Part shown: positions 5,120 to 11,635 of the stretch, in pieces
Layout: each line of letters opens with the position of its first letter
How positions within the stretch are numbered: the first letter of the stretch is position 1
Assembly: GCA_043806215.1 (NCBI GenBank)
Contig: JAZDHD010000147.1
Span: forward strand, 1 to 13,647
Length of the DNA stretch: 13,647 nt
Direction of reading: 5' to 3'
Origin: JAVHLK01 sp043806215
GTDB taxonomy: Bacteria; Desulfobacterota; Desulfomonilia; Desulfomonilales; Desulfomonilaceae
Made by a program: the position numbers and the translations under genes
The notes under the pieces: generated by a model
The model's input: only the letters and a program-made list of their open reading frames with translations
Told to the model about the DNA's origin: nothing
Database searches by the model: none

Positions 5120-8100
5120 CTACCGACAGGGAACGAAGCGGACGCCCTCGGTGGTTTCCCGGATCATCTCTTCCAACAAGGCAAGGGTGCGGTCGATCTC
5201 TTCTTCGGTATTGCCCGGGCCCAACGAAAACCTCAGCGCACAGTGTGCTTCCTCTTCCGAGAGTCCCATTGCGAGCAGTGCATGCGACGGTTCCGGGGCG
5301 CCTGCTCTGCATGCGGATCCCGACGAGAGCGCCACGCCGAGGTTATCCATGGCCAGTACAACCGATTCGCCCCGCATCCCGGGCAATGTCAGGTTAACGG
5401 TGTTGGGAAGACGATCCTCAAGAGGTCCGTTGCGTTTCGCGTCCGGCACAATGGCCTTGATCCCTTGTTCCAGTCTGTCCCGCAAAGCCCTTATCCGATC
5501 CATTTCGGGGAGTCTTTGGATTGCGATTTCCGCGGCCTTGCCAAGCCCGGCGATTCCCGGCACGTTTTCCGTGCCGGCACGCAGCCCATGCTCCTGTTTG
5601 CCCCCGTGAACCATTGGATACAGCGTCGTCCCGGCACGGACGTACAGCGCTCCAACGCCTTTAGGCCCATGGATTTTGTGGGCCGACATCGTGAGAAGAT
5701 CCACATCCCACTCCCGGACATCGATGGGGATCTTACCCACCGCCTGTACTGCATCCGTGTGGAACAGCGCCCCGTGTTTGTGGGTCACTTGCGCCAGCTC
5801 CGCGATGGGCTGTAGGGCCCCTGTTTCGTTGTTCGCCGCCATGACGCTCACCAATATGGTGTCCGGGCACAACGCTGCTTCCAGGTCGGCCGGATCGACC
5901 AGCCCTTCGGCGCTCACGGGCAGCAGCGTCACCCGGAAGCCGTGCTCTGCCGGCCAGTTGCACGCACCCAATACGGCTGGATGCTCTATGGATGTGGTGA
6001 CGATGTGATTGCCCGTTCTCCGGCGCGCAAACGCAACTCCTTTGATCGCAAGGTTGTCCGCTTCCGAACCGCCGCCGGTGAACACGATCCTGCGTGCCGT
6101 GCAGTTGAGCAATTGAGCCGTCTGCCGTCGGGCCGACTCGACGATGAAACGGGCTTCATTGCCCGGCGCATGAATGCTGGAGGGATTGCCGAAGCATCGT
6201 TCGGTGCACTCGGCCACGATTTTCACAACTTCCGGCGCGGGTGGGGTGGTCGCATTGTGGTCAAGATAGATGCGCGGCGCAGTACGGGCTGATCGCCTTC
6301 CCTCTATTGGCGGCGTCTGCACGCCTCGTTTCACGGAGCGCCCCCCAATCGCTGCGGACCCTGCTTCGTCAAGTTTGACCACATCGCACAGCAGAGCCTT
6401 GTATACCGGAAACCCCGAGATGGGATCACAGCGCTGCAAGTCCGTCAGATCGTTCACATTGCAGTCCTGCCATGCCTGCGGTCCGAGAGGCCCCCCTCCC
6501 CCCATGGCCGCATCAACCACGCCCTGCATGATGTCGTCGGTGACGTGGGCCCTGAACCGGACCCGTCCCCTGGGACTGACTACCTCGACGAGGTCGCCGG
6601 CGACTATGTTGCGGTCACCGGCGTCGCGGGAGTTCATCATGACGGTCGGTTCGGGTTGCTCCTTCATCAGATCGGGAATATTGTGGAACTGGGAACGGAA
6701 ATCGGTGGTTACCCGGGAACCGGAACCCAGCACCAAGGGAAACCGTCCGGCAAGGTCGGGCCGGGAGATAGGGCCTTCTTTGGGTTCCGTGTACACCGGG
6801 AGCGGGTCGTACCCGTGTTCCTCAAGAATGGTCGAAGCGATCTCAAACTTCCCCGTCGGGGTCTCGAAGCCCGGTCGGCCGTCGGACCGCAGCCGGCCTT
6901 TCTCCCACTTCCTGTACTCCATCATCACGGTGGGGACCCTCACCGAACCGCCCGCCGCCCGCACCTGTTCAAGGGTGAAGCCCGCCGGCTTCAACGCATG
7001 TCTCAGCACGGCTTCCTCGGTCTGAGGATAGAGATGCCCATAGCCCAGGCGTTTGGCCAATTCCGCAAGAATGAAGAGCCCGTGACGAGCCTCACCCACA
7101 GGCTCGATGACGCGTTCCCGGATCTTGAAGAGCGGACCGTACACCATGTATGATTCAATTTCGTAATAGGTCGTTGCCGGCAACACCAGGTCGGCATAGG
7201 CCGCGTCCGCGGTAAAAAAGCGATCGATACACACGAGGAAATCCAGAGCCGCCAGAGTGTCGCGCCAGATCCGAGGCTCGGGCCATGCCGTGATGAGTGA
7301 ACCGCCTTCAATGATGAGTGATTTGATCGGATACGGCTTCCCGTGCAGCACGGCATCCGGAAGACATATGGCATGGGATTCTCCGCGGTATGCACTGTAT
7401 ACCGGGAAACGGTCACGGCCGAGTGCCTTTCTCACGTCCGGGTTGGGCACATGACCCTCACGGTTCATGGGAAATTGGTTTTCCCGCATGGTGAAACAGC
7501 GTCCGCCCGGTACGTCGAGCCCGCCCGCCAGCGCCCACAGAGTCATCGAGGCCCGAATGGCCTGCACTCCGCTGTCGCTGTACTCCAGCCCACTGTACAT
7601 CACCGGGGCGGCCCCTCGTGCAGAGGATATGCGTCTCGCCAGCCGCCGGATCGTCTCGGCGGGAACCCCGGTGATGGTCTCCACGACCTCCGGGCGAAAG
7701 TGCCGACAATACCGTTCAAACTCATCGAAGCCGTGGGTCTGATCGCGTACGAAGCGCTCGTCGTAGAGATCTTCTTCGATGAGGACCCGACACATTCCCA
7801 GAGCGAGGGCACCGTCGGTGCCCGGCCTGATGGGGATCCACTCCGCTTCGGCGGCAATTGCGGTTCCCGTCCGCCGAGGATCGATCACCACCACTTCGGC
7901 GCCCCGCCGGCGGGCCTTCAAGATACGGACAAAGTCCAGAGGCGGGCAGTCGGTCGCGGGATTTGCGCCCCACACGACAATGAGTTCGGCGTTCTCCAAA
8001 TCCGAGAACATGTTGATCAGCATTCCGCCGGCAATCACGTGGGGAGCGATCATCGCAAAGGATACGTAGCAAAGGGCGCCCACACCCAGGGTATTGGGCG

Positions 8101-8683
8101 ACCCAAAGGGGAACAGAACGCTCGACGCGGAAGATACCGCTACGCCCCGGGGCTGGAAAATATCGCACTCGGCCTGTTCGAAACTGCCTCGCCCCGTGTA
8201 TATGGCCGCCGCTTCCGGCCCATGGGAGTCCTTGACGGCATTGAGCCGGGCCGCCATGACGTCAAAGGCCTCGTCCCACGAGATGCGGGTGAACTCATAC
8301 GTACCCTTTGGACCGCTCCTGCGCAGCGGATGGCGAAGCCTGTCCGGTGAGTAGACTATCTGGGGCGACTGTCGGCCAAGATCGCAGATCATCCCGAGTT
8401 CGGATTCTTCATCGGGCCGGACTTCGCACATCTTCCCCGCGGAATCATAGGTTACTTCCACCAGGCAGCCGGCAGGGCAAATCCCACACATGGCCCGTCG
8501 CCGCCGCCCAGCTCCATTGTCTTCCGCGGATTTAGTCACATGAACCTCATGGGAACGATGCCCGGCACCAGGAACATTCATTGGCAATGCGGCCGCTCTC
8601 TTCGCCGTGAACCGGTCCGACCGTCTAATTTCCCCCTCGGTCTCATTTGATGTCGCCGGTCTCCAACGGTTTGTCGGTATCAT
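5120..8683 (-). CDS. Bis-MGD oxidoreductase (formate dehydrogenase-like) fused to NifS/IscS cysteine desulfurase
   Basis: 1187 codons without interruption. Residues 66-100 form the Fe4S4 site (C66-x2-C69-x3-C73-x26-C100). The molybdopterin domain follows, with C205 (GALCYVSF) at the likely Mo/W ligand position, GANPATDCPP near 260, and the dinucleotide-binding C-terminal domain at 648-771. After a 32-residue linker, residues 804-1187 are a full group-I cysteine desulfurase: YLDHNATTP, H901 (SIEHPA), PLP Lys1003 (MSAHKIHGPKG) and catalytic Cys1125 (SSGSACRAG). The family knowledge is that IscS donates sulfur via FdhD to activate formate dehydrogenase; a self-sulfurating enzyme is my inference. 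The usual electron-relay Lys two residues after the fourth Cys is Leu102. ATG 8683 (AAGGA, 5 nt) overlaps the MBL gene by 41 bp; GTG 8539 (GAGG, 5 nt) is an alternative start. The redox substrate is unknown. Confidence 0.9.
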   Translation of the reverse strand: MIPTNRWRPATSNETEGEIRRSDRFTAKRAAALPMNVPGAGHRSHEVHVTKSAEDNGAGRRRRAMCGICPAGCLVEVTYDSAGKMCEVRPDEESELGMICDLGRQSPQIVYSPDRLRHPLRRSGPKGTYEFTRISWDEAFDVMAARLNAVKDSHGPEAAAIYTGRGSFEQAECDIFQPRGVAVSSASSVLFPFGSPNTLGVGALCYVSFAMIAPHVIAGGMLINMFSDLENAELIVVWGANPATDCPPLDFVRILKARRRGAEVVVIDPRRTGTAIAAEAEWIPIRPGTDGALALGMCRVLIEEDLYDERFVRDQTHGFDEFERYCRHFRPEVVETITGVPAETIRRLARRISSARGAAPVMYSGLEYSDSGVQAIRASMTLWALAGGLDVPGGRCFTMRENQFPMNREGHVPNPDVRKALGRDRFPVYSAYRGESHAICLPDAVLHGKPYPIKSLIIEGGSLITAWPEPRIWRDTLAALDFLVCIDRFFTADAAYADLVLPATTYYEIESYMVYGPLFKIRERVIEPVGEARHGLFILAELAKRLGYGHLYPQTEEAVLRHALKPAGFTLEQVRAAGGSVRVPTVMMEYRKWEKGRLRSDGRPGFETPTGKFEIASTILEEHGYDPLPVYTEPKEGPISRPDLAGRFPLVLGSGSRVTTDFRSQFHNIPDLMKEQPEPTVMMNSRDAGDRNIVAGDLVEVVSPRGRVRFRAHVTDDIMQGVVDAAMGGGGPLGPQAWQDCNVNDLTDLQRCDPISGFPVYKALLCDVVKLDEAGSAAIGGRSVKRGVQTPPIEGRRSARTAPRIYLDHNATTPPAPEVVKIVAECTERCFGNPSSIHAPGNEARFIVESARRQTAQLLNCTARRIVFTGGGSEADNLAIKGVAFARRRTGNHIVTTSIEHPAVLGACNWPAEHGFRVTLLPVSAEGLVDPADLEAALCPDTILVSVMAANNETGALQPIAELAQVTHKHGALFHTDAVQAVGKIPIDVREWDVDLLTMSAHKIHGPKGVGALYVRAGTTLYPMVHGGKQEHGLRAGTENVPGIAGLGKAAEIAIQRLPEMDRIRALRDRLEQGIKAIVPDAKRNGPLEDRLPNTVNLTLPGMRGESVVLAMDNLGVALSSGSACRAGAPEPSHALLAMGLSEEEAHCALRFSLGPGNTEEEIDRTLALLEEMIRETTEGVRFVPCR

Positions 8684-9419
8684 GCGCGTCCTTGTCGTCT
8701 ACCCGCCAATCGTCGGGTGCATACAGGATGGCGTAATGGGAAACCCCGATCGGTGATTTCCAATACTCGATGAATGCACGTACCTCTTCCTTCGGCTCAA
8801 TAACGCCGAAATGCCCTTCCAGGAGAACGTCGGCCTCCAGCCGGAGAAGTCTTGTCATGGAATCGAGATACTGCGCTTCATTGGACAGGAAGTCCGAATG
8901 GAGCGGACCGTGGATGTCTTGCCCGAACAGGATGATCTCGCCGTCAATTTCCGTAGTGTAGACGACCGAACCCGGTGAATGGCCCGGACAATGAATGGCC
9001 CTCACCGTCCCGTCACCGATGGAAAGGACCGTTTCCGGGCCCTGCAATTTGATGTCGATGCGAAGGGGAACCGGCCGCATTCCATGCCAGGCCGAGCCGA
9101 GTACACGGTGGTCGCCCGATTCGAGATAAACCGCGTCCAGCTCATGGGCCACGATCCGGCAGCCATATTCCTCTCTCACTGCCAGGGCTCCTCCGCTGTG
9201 ATCGACATGACCATGAGTAAGCAGGAGATAATCCAGTTGCACCTCGGAGCCCAGGCATTCGGCGATGTTGGCCGTCAGCCGCGCGTGCCCCCGGCCGGTT
9301 CCGGCATCGACCAGGGCAGCCCGGTCCCCGAAGCGGACGAGGTAGACGGCCGCGTCGGAAGGATCGGTCAGATCCATGCCGCCCACTTGCCAGAGGTTAT
9401 CCTTGATTTTTCCGGTCAC
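8643..9419 (-). CDS. Metallo-beta-lactamase-fold hydrolase, paralogue 2
   Basis: 258 residues from GTG 9419 (AAGGGG site about 7 nt upstream). It carries the complete MBL metal set: T68-H69-x-H71-x-D73-H74, H147 (HCPGHSPGS), D168 (FGQD) and H203 (EGHFGV), so a dinuclear hydrolase resembling glyoxalase II is expected. The substrate is not evident; a thioester (acyl-CoA or glutathione-type) hydrolase is one option for this superfamily. It is about 70% identical over residues 1-220, without gaps, to the MBL protein at 10970. It has an extra acidic tail of about 35 residues (from WKSPIGVSHY on). Its 3' end overlaps the start region of the oxidoreductase-desulfurase gene by up to 41 bases, suggesting co-translation. 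Confidence 0.85.
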   Translation of the reverse strand: MTGKIKDNLWQVGGMDLTDPSDAAVYLVRFGDRAALVDAGTGRGHARLTANIAECLGSEVQLDYLLLTHGHVDHSGGALAVREEYGCRIVAHELDAVYLESGDHRVLGSAWHGMRPVPLRIDIKLQGPETVLSIGDGTVRAIHCPGHSPGSVVYTTEIDGEIILFGQDIHGPLHSDFLSNEAQYLDSMTRLLRLEADVLLEGHFGVIEPKEEVRAFIEYWKSPIGVSHYAILYAPDDWRVDDKDAHDTDKPLETGDIK

Positions 9420-9687
9420 TCAGGTCCCCTTCTTGTCCGGTGCAGGCGTACCCTTCGGTTTGCCGGCGCCGGGACGCTGCCGAACATGATGAAGAATGAG
9501 GCACCGCAAATGTGAAACGCATGATTTAACCAACCTAATGCCCTCGTGAGAGAACCCGACGGGAGTTGCCGGATTCATAACAAAGCCCTCCAATTCGCAT
9601 TAGGCCCCAACGATCGAGTAGACGTACCGCCCAAGGAGCACTTGGTGCTCTGCGGCACAAATGCGGTCGCACATTCTGTAAACACGC
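9420..9687. other. Gap between the IscA-like gene and MBL paralogue 2, no gene supported
   Basis: The full gap runs 9420-9847 (428 bases), long for an otherwise compact operon. This part holds the ribosome-binding site of GTG 9419 and no clear promoter. The remainder is the hairpin repeat cluster at 9688-9783. A small open frame across 9600-9851 merely translates the repeats. An internal promoter for the last two genes may lie here, but I cannot point to one. Confidence 0.5.
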
Positions 9688-9783
9688 GGTAGCGTCCCGG
9701 CGTCTCTGCCGGGCGATGGTAGCGACCCGGCGTCCCTGCCGGGCGCATGATCAAAGAGTACCGGCACGGAGGCCGGCGCTACC
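9688..9783. repeat. Cluster of GGTAGCG hairpin repeats (two direct, one inverted)
   Basis: Two adjacent 30-bp units at 9688-9717 and 9718-9747 share ggtagcg[t/a]cccggcgtc[t/c]ctgccgggcg[a/c]. A third, shorter unit at 9760-9783 is in the opposite orientation (read on the minus strand: ggtagcgccggcctccgtgc, then cggt). Each unit is a hairpin (cccggc / gccggg, or ccggc / gccgg). Repeats with this GGTAGCG-plus-hairpin form recur in many environmental genomes, as far as I recall; no encoded mobility gene is present. Confidence 0.8.
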
Positions 9784-9847
9784 AAAGCAGGCTTTGCTGC
9801 CTTGGATACGACACCGTATTTAGGAAACGGAGCACTTAGGTCCCCAT

Positions 9848-10195
9848 TCACCGCACGGCTTCACAGCAGCTGTTGAAAATGTCGTGACATCCAACGCTCA
9901 CACCCTTCATGTCCTTCATGAGCTCCGATTGCAGCGTATACCCTGAACCCACGGTGGAGTGAGTATAGGCGACGCGTATGGGTCTTACTCTTTCAAAAAG
10001 CGCCTTTTCGATAACGAATGTGACGCCTTTCTCCGTGAAGACCTCATCATCTTCCTTTTGCTCATCCATCGCCATCACGAGATATGGACCCCTCCACCCG
10101 CCTTCGGTCATCAAGACTCTGATGGTTTTGAGCCCTCCGCTGCCTTCCAGGAACTGTGTGATCTTTTCTGATGCTTCCTCACTTACTTCAAACAC
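9848..10195 (-). CDS. IscA/HesB-like protein with altered metal-binding residues
   Basis: 115 residues from GTG 10195 with an AAGGAG site 6 nt upstream. The fold pattern is that of A-type Fe-S carrier or HesB-like proteins: MFEVSEEASEKITQFL, TEGG-x-x-GP at 30-37, then GVTFVIEKALFERVRPI and a VGSGYTL near 82-88. In canonical members the residue after EGG is the first cluster Cys (or Sec in some anaerobes' HesB-like selenoproteins), but here it is Trp34 (TGG). The canonical C-terminal C-x-C is not in its usual form; cysteines occur at 103, 110 and 111. It may therefore not carry an Fe-S cluster in the usual way. Its place between two MBL genes and ahead of a cysteine desulfurase fusion suggests a sulfur or metal role in this operon, by inference. 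Confidence 0.75.
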   Translation of the reverse strand: MFEVSEEASEKITQFLEGSGGLKTIRVLMTEGGWRGPYLVMAMDEQKEDDEVFTEKGVTFVIEKALFERVRPIRVAYTHSTVGSGYTLQSELMKDMKGVSVGCHDIFNSCCEAVR

Positions 10196-10277
10196 GCAGA
10201 ACTCCTTTCATCAGACTTGCCGTTCCCCTTCCGCCGGCTAACCGGAATTGCGGCGCTTTGAACGGCCTGGTTCGTCA

Positions 10278-10970
10278 TCAACACCGACATGGTTGTGGCG
10301 GCAGGGTTATCCAAGAATGAATAAATTCCCGAACCTCACCTTTGGGCTCGATGACGCCAAAATGACCTTCGAGGAGAAGATCGGCCTCCAGGTTTTCCAG
10401 TTTTTCCAGTGAAGCCAGATACTGTTCCTCATCAGACAGAAATTCCGAATGAAGAGGACCGCTGACGTCTTGTCCGAAAAGGATAAGCTCACCGTCAATT
10501 TCTGCAGTATATACGACCGACCCCGGCGAGTGCCCCGGGCAGTGAATGGCCGTCACCGTACCGCTGCCGACGGTAATGGTCGATTCTTGACCCTCTAAAC
10601 GGAGGTCGACAGTGAACGGTTCGAGGCTTACCCCACTCAGCGCGGCTCCGGTCACACGGTCGTCGCCTGATTCCAGATACACCGCATCCAACTCATGAGC
10701 CGCGATTCTGCAGCCGTACTCGTCTCGCACGGCCCGGGCACCGCCGGTATGATCGTAGTGACAGTGAGTGAGCAAAAGGTATTCCAGTTGCACGGCCGAT
10801 TCCAGGCATTCGTTGATATTCATTATCAATTGCGGATGATTTCGGCCGGTTCCGGCATCAACAAGGGCCGCCTTGTCGCCGAACCGTACGAGATAGACCG
10901 CGGCGTCCGCAGGATCGGTCAACCCCCTTCCCCCCACTTGCCAGAGATTATTCTTGATTCTCTTGATCAC
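10278..10970 (-). CDS. Metallo-beta-lactamase-fold hydrolase, paralogue 1
   Basis: 230 residues from GTG 10970, chosen because GGAGG lies 5 nt upstream and the protein then begins exactly in register with its paralogue; the frame is open further upstream to 11066, but that part is poor protein. The metal set is complete and at the same positions as in paralogue 2: T68-H69-C-H71-Y-D73-H74, H147, D168, H203. Differences concentrate at residues 111-140, close to where MBL enzymes often shape the substrate pocket, so the two copies may differ in substrate. It ends shortly after a Pro/Cys-rich tail (PPQPCRC), without the acidic extension of the other copy. It is placed third in the operon after bamB-bamC. 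The substrate is unknown. Confidence 0.85.
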   Translation of the reverse strand: MIKRIKNNLWQVGGRGLTDPADAAVYLVRFGDKAALVDAGTGRNHPQLIMNINECLESAVQLEYLLLTHCHYDHTGGARAVRDEYGCRIAAHELDAVYLESGDDRVTGAALSGVSLEPFTVDLRLEGQESTITVGSGTVTAIHCPGHSPGSVVYTAEIDGELILFGQDVSGPLHSEFLSDEEQYLASLEKLENLEADLLLEGHFGVIEPKGEVREFIHSWITLPPQPCRC

Positions 10971-11051
10971 TCCGACCTCCGATTCGACCGGTGAACGTAT
11001 GCCGTTTGTCTTCCGACCGAGGCAACAGGAGAGGAACCCGCCCTTACGGAA

Positions 11052-11074
11052 CGGGAGACGAGGCACGTCTCCCG
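11052..11074 (-). promoter_or_regulatory. Perfect 9-bp hairpin between bamC and the first MBL gene
   Basis: The arms cgggagacg (11052-11060) and cgtctcccg (11066-11074) pair perfectly around a 5-base loop, 16 bases beyond the bamC stop. No T-run follows on the minus strand, so it is more likely an mRNA-stabilising or partial-termination element than a strong terminator. It would let bamBC be expressed above the downstream genes. Confidence 0.55.
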
Positions 11075-11089
11075 CTCATGAAACCGCGA

Positions 11090-11635
11090 TTAACCGTTCT
11101 TTGACGCGGACATCCGGGCGAGGGAGCCTACGATTGTCTCCAAGCCGTACTTATCGATCATGGATTCCAGTCCTACCTCTACGTCCTCAAGTTTCACCTC
11201 TTCCTCGACTTCCTCTTCCCGCTCTTCGTAGATGAGGACGTTATTGAGACACTTCTGAACACACATCGGCTCCGATAACGGCGGATCGCTCTCACACATG
11301 TCGCATTTGAGAGGGAGGCCGGAATCGGGTTCCTTGAAGGAGTCCCTGGACGGACAGGCGGCCCTGCAAAAGGCACACTCCTCGTATTCCTTTCCGTCGA
11401 TCACATATTTGTCTCTTCCCATGCATTCGGCCGGCGTGTACTCGCCGGCGAAAACCGGAAGCCATATGTTCTTCAGCCGACGACTGATGACCTGGATCCG
11501 GGCCCTTGCGGGATTGCAGCTGCTGTATTTCGGGGAGGCGTGATACGCGGAGCAGACGATTTCGCATGCCCGGCAGCCATTGCACTTATCGGCATCGATC
11601 TTGATAGTCTTGATCTTCTTCTTAATCTTGGCCAT
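11090..11635 (-). CDS. bamC: BamC-like iron-sulfur subunit of class II benzoyl-CoA reductase
   Basis: 181 residues from ATG 11635, overlapping the end of bamB by 14 bases. It is a polyferredoxin-like protein with cysteines at 18, 21, 24, 28 (CNGCRACEIVC), 71, 87, 90, 94 (CAFCRAAC), 111, 114, 125 and 129 (CDMC...CVQKC), enough for three Fe4S4 clusters as in characterised BamC. Landmarks shared with BamC as I recall it include YHASPKYSS, NPARARI, GRDKYVIDGKEY and REPDSGLPLKCD-type stretches. It passes electrons to the tungsten-containing BamB, forming the BamBC core of the cytoplasmic complex that reduces benzoyl-CoA to the dienoyl-CoA without ATP. The Glu-rich segment at 137-152 is a low-complexity linker. 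BamD-I are not in the window. Confidence 0.88.
   Translation of the reverse strand: MAKIKKKIKTIKIDADKCNGCRACEIVCSAYHASPKYSSCNPARARIQVISRRLKNIWLPVFAGEYTPAECMGRDKYVIDGKEYEECAFCRAACPSRDSFKEPDSGLPLKCDMCESDPPLSEPMCVQKCLNNVLIYEEREEEVEEEVKLEDVEVGLESMIDKYGLETIVGSLARMSASKNG

Noticed and set aside
4153..5397. Long plus-strand open frame of about 414 codons
   Set aside because: It runs antisense through egtD and into the desulfurase domain, and its product is His/Arg/Pro-rich with no recognisable domain; it is a shadow of high-GC coding DNA.
6274..6370. Oxidoreductase-desulfurase fusion as two genes joined by a sequencing error
   Set aside because: Both domains are complete, the linker is in the same frame over about 32 residues without stops, and no internal ribosome-binding site and start just before the desulfurase domain was evident. 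Long-read confirmation would still be useful.
7343..8350. Plus-strand open frame of about 335 codons
   Set aside because: Antisense to the conserved molybdopterin domain, with no domain signal of its own.
9846..9850. TGA ending the IscA-like gene as a possible selenocysteine codon
   Set aside because: Reading through adds only three residues (MGT) before a TAA, and the known Sec site in HesB-like proteins is near the N-terminal GG motif, not at the end.
9600..9851. Minus-strand open frame of 83 codons overlapping the IscA-like stop
   Set aside because: The centre simply translates the two GGTAGCG repeat units (PGRDAG repeated), and it starts within the preceding stop region without its own ribosome-binding site.
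10971..11066. Upstream extension of the first MBL protein to ATG 11066
   Set aside because: The extra 32 residues are Arg/Cys-rich and unlike the paralogue, overlap the hairpin region, and the GTG at 10970 has a well-spaced GGAGG.
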